Assembly (NCBI GenBank): GCA_024235695.1
Contig: JACKLX010000009.1
Span: forward strand, 89,210-153,209
DNA: 64,000 bases
Source of the DNA: Accumulibacter sp.
Lineage (GTDB): Bacteria > Pseudomonadota > Gammaproteobacteria > Burkholderiales > Rhodocyclaceae
Direction of reading: 5' to 3'
In this document: in pieces, positions 9,001 to 16,323 of the stretch
How positions within the stretch are numbered: the stretch's first letter is position 1
Layout of the letters: each line of letters begins with the position of its first letter
Translations under genes and position numbers: made by a program
Notes under the pieces: generated by a model
Seen by the model: the letters and a program-made list of their open reading frames with translations, nothing else
What the model was told of the DNA's origin: nothing
Databases searched by the model: none

Positions 9001-11188
9001 AGTAGTACTGGCGGTCTTCGCGAAACAGGCGGATCGGCAGCGCTGTCCCGGCCTTCAGGTCGGCGCTGGCGTCGGCGCGCACCACTTCGAACTCGGCCGC
9101 CGTGCCTTCGCGCGCGTAGGCGCCGACGAACAGCGGCCGCAGGCCGACCAGCACCGGTGCCGGCCAGAACACCCGCTCGATACTGCGCACCACCGGCCGG
9201 CCGCCCGTTTCGAGCAGGCTCAGCGTCGCGCGCACGGTGAACGGCGAACGGCGTTTGCCTACCGCTGCCAGGTCGACATCGACCGTCGCCTGTCCCTGCT
9301 CGTCGATGACGGTTTCGCCAAGTTCGGCGCGCGTCTTGACGTTGTCCTCGTCGGCATCGCCGAAGACAAAGCCCGGCAGACGGTCGGTCAGCGGGTTGCG
9401 GTTGCGTTCGCTGGTCACCACGCCGACCAGACTGTTGCCGGCCGCCGGCGCACCGTACAGGTAGCGGCCGCTGACCTCGATCTGCCAGGTCGACCCGCCC
9501 GTCAGGCGCTCGCTGGCGGTGCTCAGGTCGAGCTTCATTCTTTCCGGCAGGAACTCTTCGACGGCGAACGGCATGCGGCTGTCGGCGACCCTGGCTGCCG
9601 GGTCGGCGCGCAGTTCGAGCTGCCAGGAGCCGGTGGCGGCGTCGACCGGCAAGTCGATGGCGCGCCGGTAGTAGCCCGCGAAGGCCTGCTCGGGTTGCCA
9701 GGTGGCGGTCCACTGCGCCTTGCCGTCGGGTCGACGGAGGGTCGCCTGGATCGGCTGTGGTGGTACCGGATGGCCGTCGGCATCACGCGCGATCACCGAA
9801 ACGTCGAAGCTCTCGCCCGGCCGGTAGAGGTTGCGACCGCTGTAGGCGAAGAGGCGCACGGGTACGTAGGGCATGCCGGCGACGTCGAATTCGGCAAGGT
9901 CCAGCGCCGGTTCGCGCAGCGCGATCAGCGACAGCTGTTCACCCTTGCGGGCAAGCAGCACGCGCGCGCCGGCCGGCTTCTCGGCAAAGCTGGCGCGACC
10001 GTCGCCGTCGCTTTCGCCGCGCGCCAGCGTCTTGCCCAGACGATCGATCCAGCTGACCTCGACGCCGGCGCTCGCCTGGCCGTTGGTCAGCGAGCTGACG
10101 AAGGCATCGGCGCTGCCGTTGGCGTACTGGCGCAGATGAAGTCCGAGGTCGCTGACGTAGAAGTAGGTCGTCTGGTAATCGCCGGTGAAGCGATTGGGCC
10201 GCGACATCACCGCCACGTAGACGCCTGGCTCGCGCAGCGCGGCGATGCTTTCGACCGGAATGAAGGTCACCGAGCGGCGATTGGCCTGTTGCTCGGTGAC
10301 GAAACGGCCGACGAAGACGCTGCTCGTCAGCTGGTGCAACTGGTCGATCTCCCAGCCGCTGACCGCGCCCTTCAGCCGAGGGCCTCGGCCATAGTAGTGG
10401 TCGTCGCTACCGCCCTCGCCCTCGCCCTCGCCTTCATCGTCGCTGTCGGCCACCGCCGGTGCCACGCGACCGCCCCTGGCGACGACCTTCTCGAGAAAGC
10501 CGGCAAGTTGATCGGGCTTGACCTTGAGGAACTGGATGTCCACCTCCGGCACATTGACCGTCGTTACCGGCAGGCCGCCGTTCTGCGCCGCCGGCAGCAC
10601 CATGCCGCGGCTGGCGAAATAGAACGTCGGCGCGACGGCCGCCGTACGGATCGAAAAACGGGATTCCTGGTCGAGCTTGCTGCCGTCTGCGGCGATCAGC
10701 CCGGCCTGGACGCGGACCACGTAGCGCGCCTGCGGCTTGATGCGCGGGAAGAACAAGAGATGCGGGTTGTCACCGACCACCCAGGCGCCCGAAACCGGCT
10801 TGCCACCGTCGAGACGAGTGTCCTCGACCGAGTCCTTGCGGCGATCGCCGGTGTCGGCGGCCGTTGCGGACGGTGTTTCTTCACGGCTGTCGGTGCTGGC
10901 CGCCGTCGGCGCATCGGGCGGCATTTCGAGAACCTGCACGAAGCGGTCGTAGCTCTCCTTGCGATTGAGCGGCCGGCTGAACGACAGCGCCAGCGCCGGT
11001 GAACCGTCGAATTCGCGATCGGCCCCATCAACGACTTCGAAGCGGACGCCAGTGCCTGCCGTTTCGTCCTTGCCTTGCGGCGGCAGACTGACAATGGCCA
11101 GCAAGCCGGCGATCGCCAGGGCTGCTGCCGCCAGCACGGTGCGCAACGATGCCCGCCCACGCTGTCTGATTTTCTGTCCGATCTGCAT
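6044..11188 (-). CDS. yfhM: Bacterial alpha-2-macroglobulin (YfhM-type protease trap)
   Basis: 1714 residues, close to the family's usual length. It contains tandem macroglobulin domains, the A2M 'ALPHA' region around the middle, and an intact thioester motif YPYGCAEQ with the cysteine near residue 1226, which would covalently trap proteases in the periplasm. The first gene of a two-gene unit with pbpC (4-bp overlap). A TAGAAT -10-like box (plus 11216-11221) lies about 30 bp upstream and GGGAG precedes the ATG. Two oddities: the N-terminus (helix at about residues 15-35) has no lipobox cysteine, unlike the lipoprotein form in E. coli, so it is probably anchored by an uncleaved helix; and residues about 245-275 form an acidic Gly/Glu/Asp-rich insert, encoded partly by a hexanucleotide repeat, with no counterpart at this place in E. 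coli YfhM as I recall it. Confidence 0.93.
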   Translation of the reverse strand: MQIGQKIRQRGRASLRTVLAAAALAIAGLLAIVSLPPQGKDETAGTGVRFEVVDGADREFDGSPALALSFSRPLNRKESYDRFVQVLEMPPDAPTAASTDSREETPSATAADTGDRRKDSVEDTRLDGGKPVSGAWVVGDNPHLLFFPRIKPQARYVVRVQAGLIAADGSKLDQESRFSIRTAAVAPTFYFASRGMVLPAAQNGGLPVTTVNVPEVDIQFLKVKPDQLAGFLEKVVARGGRVAPAVADSDDEGEGEGEGGSDDHYYGRGPRLKGAVSGWEIDQLHQLTSSVFVGRFVTEQQANRRSVTFIPVESIAALREPGVYVAVMSRPNRFTGDYQTTYFYVSDLGLHLRQYANGSADAFVSSLTNGQASAGVEVSWIDRLGKTLARGESDGDGRASFAEKPAGARVLLARKGEQLSLIALREPALDLAEFDVAGMPYVPVRLFAYSGRNLYRPGESFDVSVIARDADGHPVPPQPIQATLRRPDGKAQWTATWQPEQAFAGYYRRAIDLPVDAATGSWQLELRADPAARVADSRMPFAVEEFLPERMKLDLSTASERLTGGSTWQIEVSGRYLYGAPAAGNSLVGVVTSERNRNPLTDRLPGFVFGDADEDNVKTRAELGETVIDEQGQATVDVDLAAVGKRRSPFTVRATLSLLETGGRPVVRSIERVFWPAPVLVGLRPLFVGAYAREGTAAEFEVVRADASADLKAGTALPIRLFREDRQYYWRFDDQRGWHSGFSEVDELVATTQVSIPAGGRGKLSLPVKYGRYRLEAVDPETGQTTRFRFYAGWSAQDDEAQGVRPDRVALKLDKPAYRAGETARLTITPPHAGEALVTVEGDRALWLRRLTIGADGKTIDIPLGKDWQRHDLYVTVMVLRPGNSGDKVTPARALGVAYLPLDREQRKLAVTLEAPQKIEPEQALKVRIKVPEARGQAALVTLSAVDVGILNISRFASPDPFAFFFAKLRYGTDDYDIYGRVIEKMGGHPGKLKFGGDQAPKPTLSLPKKLRLVDLFSGPVMLDAQGEAEVSLAVPDFNGSLRLMAVAASGDRFGRQEAEVTVVAPLVVELATPRFLSVGDSALLALDVQNMAGSRQQISLSVSNRDGLLIRGGEQQFALENQEKRTLRVPIESGTAIGLSELQVRVDSPRVKIDRRFPLQVQAPTPRQSVVRRLVVAGGESVDLRDAELGGFLRQSVSASLSLSNRPPIDVRSAVRGLLSYPYGCAEQTTSSAYPLLFIDEAAARQLALEPLGKAQRAARVDQAIARLAGMQAPNGGFSLWGSLSDYQYWLSAYVTHFLLDAREQGFNVPPEVEKRALEFLLKGLQEGVAGVPRGAVTYNPKAIWNDNRYAGSGRFAVLAYGAYVLARQGKAPLSTLRQLDESQAAAHSGLSLVHLGLALKLMGDEARAQSAIEAGLIKPRSGPSDAWWGDYGSSLRDWALIYFLLDRHQLTPAGRENLLVQVAGEMQSQRYYSTQEKLAVFLMGRSFLNEPGKEWHAEWLSAGTAQAIGGKGTQFLPLSAEQVATGIRINNPGKERLFVELGFAGNPLQMPAARRDAFDLKRDLFTADGKPLGTRTLRVGETAIVRLQVKTSGRHANGLVVDHIPAGLEIENANIVQGERSVVTIDGVDPRQAMLHGDIRHVEFRDDRFVVAARIAGQMQFFYRVRAVTPGRFVVPPSYAEDMYQPQIYGLAGGDQTMLIDEGREAGAGAGK
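10412..10435 (-). repeat. Hexanucleotide tandem repeat inside the macroglobulin gene
   Basis: Three exact copies of gccctc (10412-10429) plus one degenerate copy (10430-10435). On the coding strand they give alternating Gly-Glu codons in the acidic insert of the alpha-2-macroglobulin. The unit is a multiple of three, so copy-number change would lengthen or shorten the insert without a frameshift. Confidence 0.7.
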
Positions 11189-11313
11189 GGCACGCTCCCG
11201 GGAAAGACTGCCACGATTCTAGCAGGCGAGGTCTGCGGACGCGGCAAATCGCCCTGGCCGGGGCGTAGACGGCATTCGGCATCGTGGCGATCGGCGATGG
11301 GCAGCGCCGCAGC

Positions 11314-11330
11314 GCCAGCGTTGCGCTGGC
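11314..11330 (-). terminator. Hairpin downstream of the sodium-channel gene
   Basis: A perfect 7-bp stem GCCAGCG/CGCTGGC with a 3-nt loop lies 22 bp past the stop of the channel gene on the minus strand. No U-tract follows, so an intrinsic terminator is only a possibility. Confidence 0.3.
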
Positions 11331-11352
11331 CGCCGTCGAAAGCAGTCGCGGT

Positions 11353-12246
11353 TCACTCCGCCGGCGGCGGCGCAGGGGGTTGGCGCGGCGCCCCGCTGCC
11401 GGCAGCAGGCGCCTGCATCAGCAGCGTCTTCAATTCCCGGATTTCTGCGCGTATGACGCGAATCTCGGCGTGCAGGTCGCTCTCGATATGTTCGCGGGCA
11501 TGGTCGACGACGGCGACGGTCTGCTGATGTTCCGTCTCGCTGAAGGTCTGCATGGCGTTGACGATGATCGCGATGAACAGGTTGAGCATGGTGAAGGTCG
11601 CCACCAGGATGAACGGCAGGAAGAACGCCCAGGCGTAGGGGAAGTTCTCCATCACCGGTCGGGCAATGCCCATCGACCAGCTTTCCAGGGTCATGACCTG
11701 GAACAGGGTATAGAGCGAGCGGCCGATGTTGCCGAACCAGTCCGGGTAGTCGGCAGCGAAGAGCTTGGTGGCGATCACCGCAAAGACGTAATAGATGACC
11801 AGCAGCACCAGGGCGATCGACCCCAACCCCGGAATCGCCGCCAGCAGGGCGCCGATGACGCGGCGCATCGACGGCACCGCGGTCAGCAGGCGCAGCACGC
11901 GCAACACGCGCAGGGCCCGCAACACGGCGAACTGGCCGGTGGCCGGCAGCAGCGCGATGGTCACCACGATGAAATCGAAGACGCTCCACGGATCGCGCCA
12001 GAAATCACGCCGATAGACGTAAAGGCGCAAGGCGATCTCGACCACGAACACCCCCAGGATGGCGCGGTCCAGCGCGACAATCAGCCCGCCTGCCAGGGCC
12101 ATCGCCGCTGGCCAGGTTTCCAGACCCAACAAGGCGGCGTTGATCAGGATCAGCGTGATGATGCCGCGCTGTACGCGCTCGTCCTGGATGAAGGCGCGCA
12201 GGCGCGGCCGGGCATCCGCCGACGGTGACTGGTCGACGCTGGCCAT
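11353..12246 (-). CDS. Bacterial voltage-gated sodium channel (NaChBac/BacNav type)
   Basis: 297 residues with a six-helix voltage-gated channel layout. S1-S3 lie at about residues 28-105. S4 carries four arginines at every third position (Arg110, 113, 116, 119) followed by S5 (about 140-162), a pore loop with the filter TLESWS (186-191) and S6 (about 206-233). TLESWS is the signature of homotetrameric bacterial sodium channels such as NaChBac. The tail (about 240-278) is charged and heptad-like, as in the coiled-coil neck of the family, and ends in a Pro-rich stretch. The start was chosen at 12246 because the preceding gene's TGA overlaps this ATG by one base (TGATG), implying translational coupling. 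An in-frame upstream extension exists but lies inside the preceding gene. Probable role: sodium entry coupled to membrane potential, for motility or pH homeostasis. Confidence 0.85.
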   Translation of the reverse strand: MASVDQSPSADARPRLRAFIQDERVQRGIITLILINAALLGLETWPAAMALAGGLIVALDRAILGVFVVEIALRLYVYRRDFWRDPWSVFDFIVVTIALLPATGQFAVLRALRVLRVLRLLTAVPSMRRVIGALLAAIPGLGSIALVLLVIYYVFAVIATKLFAADYPDWFGNIGRSLYTLFQVMTLESWSMGIARPVMENFPYAWAFFLPFILVATFTMLNLFIAIIVNAMQTFSETEHQQTVAVVDHAREHIESDLHAEIRVIRAEIRELKTLLMQAPAAGSGAPRQPPAPPPAE

Positions 12247-12689
12247 CAGCGTTCGGCGCTCGCCTTGAGTGCGGCGATGCGCGCGGCCAGCGGCGGATGG
12301 GTGATCGACAGGCGCTTGAGCCCGGACGCGCCGCTGACGCCGAAGGCGGCCAGCTTGTCGGCCAGCGGTTGCCGGCTCGCCAGGCGCTTCAGCGCGGCGA
12401 TCGTGGCGGCGCGGGCCTGGCGTCCGACGGTCGGCAGCAGCCTCGTCGCGCTGGCCGTGCGCGGCCTGCCGATCACCTCGCTGGCCAGCGATTTCCTGGC
12501 CATCCACCTGGACAAGGGCAGCGAGATCAGCGAGCCGCCGAAGGCCATGGCGGCAGCAAGGACCAGCAGTGAGGTGAGCTTCGGGCCCTCGGCGTTGTGG
12601 GTGGCTTCCACCCCGAGCAGGCGCATGCTGACCAAGAGCGCCAGCGCGATCGCCAGGTTGGTGGCGAGAAAAAGCACGATTCGTTTCAT
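12246..12689 (-). CDS. Internally deleted HtpX-like membrane protein lacking the protease domain
   Basis: 147 residues. Residues 1-93 read as the N-terminus of HtpX (MKRIVLFLATNLAIALALLV first helix, AFGGSLISLPLSRWMARKS second helix, EVIGRPR, TVGRQA). Residues 96-147 read as the extreme C-terminus of HtpX (MIAALQRL-like TIAALKRL, then THPPLAARIAALK). The central part, about 150 residues with the HEXXH zinc site and the last two membrane helices, is missing; normal HtpX is near 290 residues. The reading frame is kept across the junction (about 12395-12410). AGGAG sits 6 nt before the ATG at 12689, and the stop overlaps the channel start. It cannot be a zinc protease as it stands. It is either a relic preserved in frame or a small membrane protein with a new role. 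Confidence 0.7.
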   Translation of the reverse strand: MKRIVLFLATNLAIALALLVSMRLLGVEATHNAEGPKLTSLLVLAAAMAFGGSLISLPLSRWMARKSLASEVIGRPRTASATRLLPTVGRQARAATIAALKRLASRQPLADKLAAFGVSGASGLKRLSITHPPLAARIAALKASAER

Positions 12690-13021
12690 CGATGACTCCT
12701 GGCATCCCCTGCTGTGACCGCCGATCACGCCACCTGATCAGCGTCGCGCGCGTCCACCTGATCCGCCCGGTCATGGTGGCGGTCGATGGCGAGGCACATG
12801 ATAGGGCGGCCTGAACAGCAAGAAAAGACCATTGTTGTTGGCGAGTTGTTCGCCACAGACTGATTGCCATGCGCATTGCAAAGGCGGGCGGAAGAGATCG
12901 CCCATCGATCGGGAGATGGACCACGAGGCGCTGCTCAAGGCTGTCGGTCAGCCAGGCGGTGGCGCCGCTGTCGTTCGCTGGCCAGTTGCCTCTCGGGCGG
13001 CTGGCCTCGATCAGCCGCCGT
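12690..13021. other. 332-bp gap between the HtpX relic and apaH
   Basis: I see no gene here. It should hold the promoter of the HtpX-relic/sodium-channel pair (minus strand; a slightly AT-richer patch at about 12815-12850) and, at its far end, the hairpin described separately downstream of apaH. Open frames through it show no recognisable protein. Confidence 0.5.
12996..13019 (-). terminator. Strong hairpin just after the apaH stop
   Basis: A perfect 8-bp GC-rich stem (GGCGGCTG/CAGCCGCC, 8-nt loop) begins 2 bp after the apaH stop codon on the minus strand. There is no U-tract. The position suggests it ends or protects the galE-apaH transcript. Confidence 0.4.
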
Positions 13022-13840
13022 TCAGTCGCGCGCCTCGCCCGGCGAGCAGTCGACCTGAAAGAGGCTGCGGTCCTCGAGACGAATGGCGGTCAGATGGCGG
13101 CCCCACAGACAACCCGAGTCGAGCGCCAGCAAGTTGGGCTCGATCTTCAGGCCGAGCGCCGACCAGTGACCGGTGACCAGGACGTCGCCGGCGCTGAGGC
13201 GCCCGGGCACTTCAAACCATGGCATGAGACCGGCCGGCACACTGCTCAGTTCGCCTTTGGTCTTGAACTCCATCACCCCATCGGCAGTGCAGAGGCGCAT
13301 CCTGGTCATCGCGTTGACGATCACCCGCAAGCGCGGCCAGCCTTCCAGGTCGTCACTCCAGGCGGCCGGTTCGCTACCCCACATGTTGGCCATGAAGTCG
13401 AGATAGGTCGGGCCGGCAAGCACCGCTTCGACCTCGGCGGCCAGGGCGCGTGCCCTGGCGACGGTCCACTGCGGCAACAGGCCGGCATGAACCAGGCAGA
13501 ACTCGCCCTCCTGGTGGCACAGCGGCCGATGGCGGAGCCAGTCCATCAGTTCCTTGCAGTCGGGGGCGTCGAGGATCTCGTCGAGGGTGTCGCCCTTGCT
13601 TCGCCGGTCGATGCCTGCGGCAGCCATCAGCAGGTAGAGGTCGTGATTGCCCAGCACGGCGGTCGCGACCGGGCCGAGGCCACGCAGGAAGCGCAGCGTC
13701 TCCAGCGAGCGCGGACCGCGATTGACCAGGTCGCCGACCAGCCACAGGCGATCATTCGAGGGATCGAAGCGGCACTTGTCCAGCAGCTGCAACAGCGAGT
13801 CGAAGCAGCCCTGGATGTCGCCAATCGCGTAGGTCGCCAT
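13022..13840 (-). CDS. apaH: Bis(5'-nucleosyl)-tetraphosphatase, symmetrical
   Basis: 272 residues, the usual size of ApaH. It shows the calcineurin-type metallophosphoesterase motifs in order: GDIQGC (residues 7-12), GDLVNRGP (36-43), LGNHD (63-67), and later a LVHAG histidine and a VTGHW-type segment (GHW). It hydrolyses Ap4A to two ADP and so controls the level of this stress nucleotide. It lies 9 bp downstream of galE on the same strand, so the two are probably co-transcribed. Confidence 0.95.
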   Translation of the reverse strand: MATYAIGDIQGCFDSLLQLLDKCRFDPSNDRLWLVGDLVNRGPRSLETLRFLRGLGPVATAVLGNHDLYLLMAAAGIDRRSKGDTLDEILDAPDCKELMDWLRHRPLCHQEGEFCLVHAGLLPQWTVARARALAAEVEAVLAGPTYLDFMANMWGSEPAAWSDDLEGWPRLRVIVNAMTRMRLCTADGVMEFKTKGELSSVPAGLMPWFEVPGRLSAGDVLVTGHWSALGLKIEPNLLALDSGCLWGRHLTAIRLEDRSLFQVDCSPGEARD

Positions 13841-13849
13841 GGTCTCCGT

Positions 13850-14854
13850 TCAGTCGGCTGCGCGTTGCTGTTGCCAGCGCCAGGCGTCGCGGCACATCTG
13901 CTCGATGCCGCGCCTGGCTTGCCAGCCAAGCAGCTGTTCGGCCAGTCGCGGATCGGCGTAGCAGCTGGCGACGTCGCCCGGTCGGCGTGGCACCAGCGCG
14001 TAGGGCACCGGCCGACCGCTGGCGGCGGCGAAGGCGCGAACCATGTCGAGCACCGAGTAGCCGCAACCGGTGCCGAGGTTGACGGTCAGCAGGCCACCCT
14101 TGTCGCGCAGGTAGTCGAGCGCCGCCAGGTGGCCCTCGACGAGGTCCATGACGTGAATGTAATCGCGCACGCCGGTGCCATCCGGCGTCGGATAGTCGTT
14201 GCCGAAGACGCTCAGCTGCAAACGCGTGCCTGCGGCGACCTGCGCCACGTAGGGCAGCAGATTATTGGGCACGCCATTCGGCTCCTCGCCGATCAGGCCG
14301 CTCTCGTGCGCGCCGACCGGATTGAAATAACGCAGCCGGGCGATCCGCCAGTGGTCGTCGGCCTGCGCCAGGTCGGCCAGGATGTCTTCGATCATCAGCT
14401 TGCTGGCGCCATACGGATTGGTCGCCGAACGCGGGAAATCCTCGCGGATGGGTACCGACGCCGGGTCGCCATAGACCGTCGCCGACGAGCTGAAGATCAG
14501 CGTCCTGACGCCTGCCTCAGCCATCGCCGCGCACAGTGCGATGGCGCCGCCGACGTTGCAGTCGTAGTAGCGCAGAGGCTGCGCGACCGACTCGCCGACC
14601 GCTTTCAGGCCGGCGAAGTGAATCACCGCATCGATCGGCGACCGTGCGAAGACCTGGCGCAGCAGCGCGCGGTCGCGAACGTCGCCTTCGACGAAGACCG
14701 GTCGCCGGCCAGCGATCTGGCCGACACGGTCGATAACCTCGGGGCGGCTGTTGGAGAGGTCGTCGACGACGGTCACCGCATGACCTGCGGCGAGCAATGC
14801 GACGCACGCGTGCGAGCCGATATAGCCGCTACCGCCGGTTACCAGGATGTTCAT
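13850..14854 (-). CDS. galE: UDP-glucose 4-epimerase
   Basis: 334 residues from the ATG at 14854, which starts directly with the NAD-binding glycine motif MNILVTGGSGYIGSH. The upstream in-frame extension is not family-like, so it is excluded. The extended SDR catalytic features are present: SSSATVYG with the conserved Ser, the YGASK Tyr-x-x-x-Lys pair, and the late GTGCGYSVLD motif. It interconverts UDP-glucose and UDP-galactose for surface polysaccharides and sits in front of apaH. Confidence 0.95.
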   Translation of the reverse strand: MNILVTGGSGYIGSHACVALLAAGHAVTVVDDLSNSRPEVIDRVGQIAGRRPVFVEGDVRDRALLRQVFARSPIDAVIHFAGLKAVGESVAQPLRYYDCNVGGAIALCAAMAEAGVRTLIFSSSATVYGDPASVPIREDFPRSATNPYGASKLMIEDILADLAQADDHWRIARLRYFNPVGAHESGLIGEEPNGVPNNLLPYVAQVAAGTRLQLSVFGNDYPTPDGTGVRDYIHVMDLVEGHLAALDYLRDKGGLLTVNLGTGCGYSVLDMVRAFAAASGRPVPYALVPRRPGDVASCYADPRLAEQLLGWQARRGIEQMCRDAWRWQQQRAAD

Positions 14855-15209
14855 GTTCGAGTCTCGTGAGGGCTTCGCGGCGACTCCATCGAGCCGGTCC
14901 GCGGTCGCCATTGCCTGATGTGGCAAGGCCACTGTCCCGGCTCGATGGCTGGCGCCATCGTCAAGCTGTGCGGCGCAAGGCGAGGGCGATCAGTGGTGGA
15001 GCCGTATCCTTGCGCAGCGCCGGCAAGCCGGCGGCCATTCAGTCAGCGGTCGATTCCCGCTTGCCCGGCAGCTGTCACCGCCGGCTTCGGCTGGCCGCCA
15101 TCTTCGCTGTCCAGGCAGCAGCCACCGCGCAAGTCGCGCAGTCTACAGCCTGGCAAGGCGCGCAGCAATCGCCGGGCGTTGCGGCCCCGGCATGCTGCGT
15201 GCTCCCTGA
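14855..15209. other. 355-bp gap between the H-NS-like gene and galE
   Basis: I see no convincing gene. It contains a perfect 7-bp hairpin at 14943-14960 (CGATGGC, TGGC loop, GCCATCG), about 90 bp upstream of the galE start, without a U-tract. Its function is unknown. The galE promoter should be here but I cannot identify it with confidence. Confidence 0.4.
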
Positions 15210-15518
15210 CTAGCGGGAAACGAGGAATTCGTCCCTGTGCCGTCCCTGACCCTCGAGGCTCGTCAGCCAGTTTGGCGCCTTGCCGCGACCCGACCAGCTT
15301 TCGCCGTTGGGGCCGCGATACTTGGTGGCAACCGTCGTCCGGGTCTTGCCTGCCAGCATGGCGGCACCGCGGAAGCCGCAATCGGCGGCGGTCAGACCGT
15401 ATTCCGCAATCAGCTGTTTGGCTTGCGCGATGGCGGACGCCACCTCGGCCTGCCGGGCCTCGGCGATCTGTTGCTCCAAGGTTTCACGTTGCACCAATAA
15501 TTCCCTGTAAGTCGGCAT
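15210..15518 (-). CDS. H-NS family nucleoid-associated protein
   Basis: 102 residues. An N-terminal helical oligomerisation segment (residues 3-40, charged, heptad-like) is followed by the C-terminal DNA-binding domain of the H-NS family, with KYRGPNGESWSGRGKAPNWL (66-85) holding the conserved W-S/T-GRG-P-WL signature that enters the minor groove. The family binds and silences AT-rich DNA. The start at 15518 is chosen because AGGAG lies 6 nt upstream and the protein then begins like other betaproteobacterial H-NS proteins; a longer in-frame start lacks support. An AT-rich leader (about 15525-15545) precedes it. It stands alone, which is normal for such genes. Confidence 0.88.
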   Translation of the reverse strand: MPTYRELLVQRETLEQQIAEARQAEVASAIAQAKQLIAEYGLTAADCGFRGAAMLAGKTRTTVATKYRGPNGESWSGRGKAPNWLTSLEGQGRHRDEFLVSR

Positions 15519-15732
15519 GCATTTCTCCTGAAAATAAATAAACCACTCCACTACACCATAACCGCCCTTTGCACCGGGCAGTCCACGACACGTCAACGCT
15601 GAAACACCGGTGGCCGTGTCTTGCCGACGCCCCGAACGCTGCGCTAAAAGCCGTCCGCTTTGCCCCGAATCGACCCGCCTGCGATCGCAAGTACTCGCCA
15701 CCGCCACGGCAATACGCCCGCCGGTGCGATCG

Positions 15733-16323
15733 CTACTTTGCCGACCGACTGAGCTGCCGATAGCCGCCGCCATGAAAGATCAGCGGTTCGCTGGCCTCGC
15801 CCCGCGCAAAGCGCCGGACGCGGCCGATGAAAACAAGATGGTCGCCGCCGGGATACTGCGCTTCGTTGGCGCACTCGAACCAGGCGGCGCAGCCATTGAT
15901 CAGCGGCACGCCCGCCAGACCCTGGCTGCTGGCGACGACATCGAAACAGGAAGTCTTGTCGCGGTTGGCGAAACAGTCCGAGATCCACTGCTGGTCGGCC
16001 GCCAGCACATTGACCGCGTACTGGCTGGCGCGACGGAAGGCATCGAGTCGCGGCGAACTGCGTGACAGGCTCCACAGGATCAGCGGCGGTTCCAGAGACA
16101 CGGCGTTGAACGAACTGATGGTGACCCCCAGCATGCTGCCGTCGGGTGCCAGCGCCGTCAGCACCGTGACGCCGGTGGCAAAGCTGCCAAGGGCATCACG
16201 GAAGTCACGGCAGACCAGGTCTCGCGCCGCGAGCGCGCGGCCGGTGTCACAGCCATGGCACTGCTGTTCATCATCAAGCAGCGTGCTGGTCGGGCATTCG
16301 GGAGCGCCAAGAGGCATCTCCAT
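15733..16323 (-). CDS. Flavin reductase-like (FMN-binding split-barrel) protein
   Basis: 196 residues. The core from about residue 36 matches the flavin reductase-like family: FRDALGSFATGVTVLTA, GVTISSFNAVSLEPPLILWSL, and a late GDHLVFIGRVRRF plus LIFHGGGYRQL. Members reduce FMN with NAD(P)H, usually to feed a two-component monooxygenase, or bind FMN as a cofactor. No monooxygenase gene is adjacent, so its partner is unknown. The first 35 residues (Cys-rich, with CHGCD) are not typical; a later start near residue 36 would fit the family but has no ATG with a good ribosome site, so the longer start is used with caution. Confidence 0.8.
   Translation of the reverse strand: MEMPLGAPECPTSTLLDDEQQCHGCDTGRALAARDLVCRDFRDALGSFATGVTVLTALAPDGSMLGVTISSFNAVSLEPPLILWSLSRSSPRLDAFRRASQYAVNVLAADQQWISDCFANRDKTSCFDVVASSQGLAGVPLINGCAAWFECANEAQYPGGDHLVFIGRVRRFARGEASEPLIFHGGGYRQLSRSAK

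Noticed and set aside
10412-10435. CRISPR-like or phase-variation repeat
   Set aside because: A hexanucleotide coding repeat within one gene; no spacers, and length changes would keep frame, so no on/off switch.
7295-11002. 1235-codon open frame antisense to the macroglobulin gene
   Set aside because: Composition artefact of GC-rich third positions opposite a real gene; the product is Arg/Gln/Ala-rich with no recognisable domain, whereas the minus-strand frame carries macroglobulin motifs throughout.
12247-12924. Extension of the sodium-channel frame upstream of 12246
   Set aside because: It lies in a second frame of the HtpX relic and has no channel similarity; the TGATG overlap marks the true start.
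12869-14869. 666-codon plus-strand open frame over apaH and galE
   Set aside because: It covers two convincing minus-strand enzymes end to end and reads as low-complexity Arg/Ala/Asp/Gln-rich sequence.
14943-14960. Hairpin upstream of galE as a terminator
   Set aside because: Perfect 7-bp stem but no U-tract and about 250 bp from the nearest upstream stop; kept only as a note in the gap entry.
15519-15773. Longer start for the H-NS-like protein
   Set aside because: AGGAG and the family-like N-terminus support 15518; the extension crosses the AT-rich leader and overlaps the flavin reductase gene.
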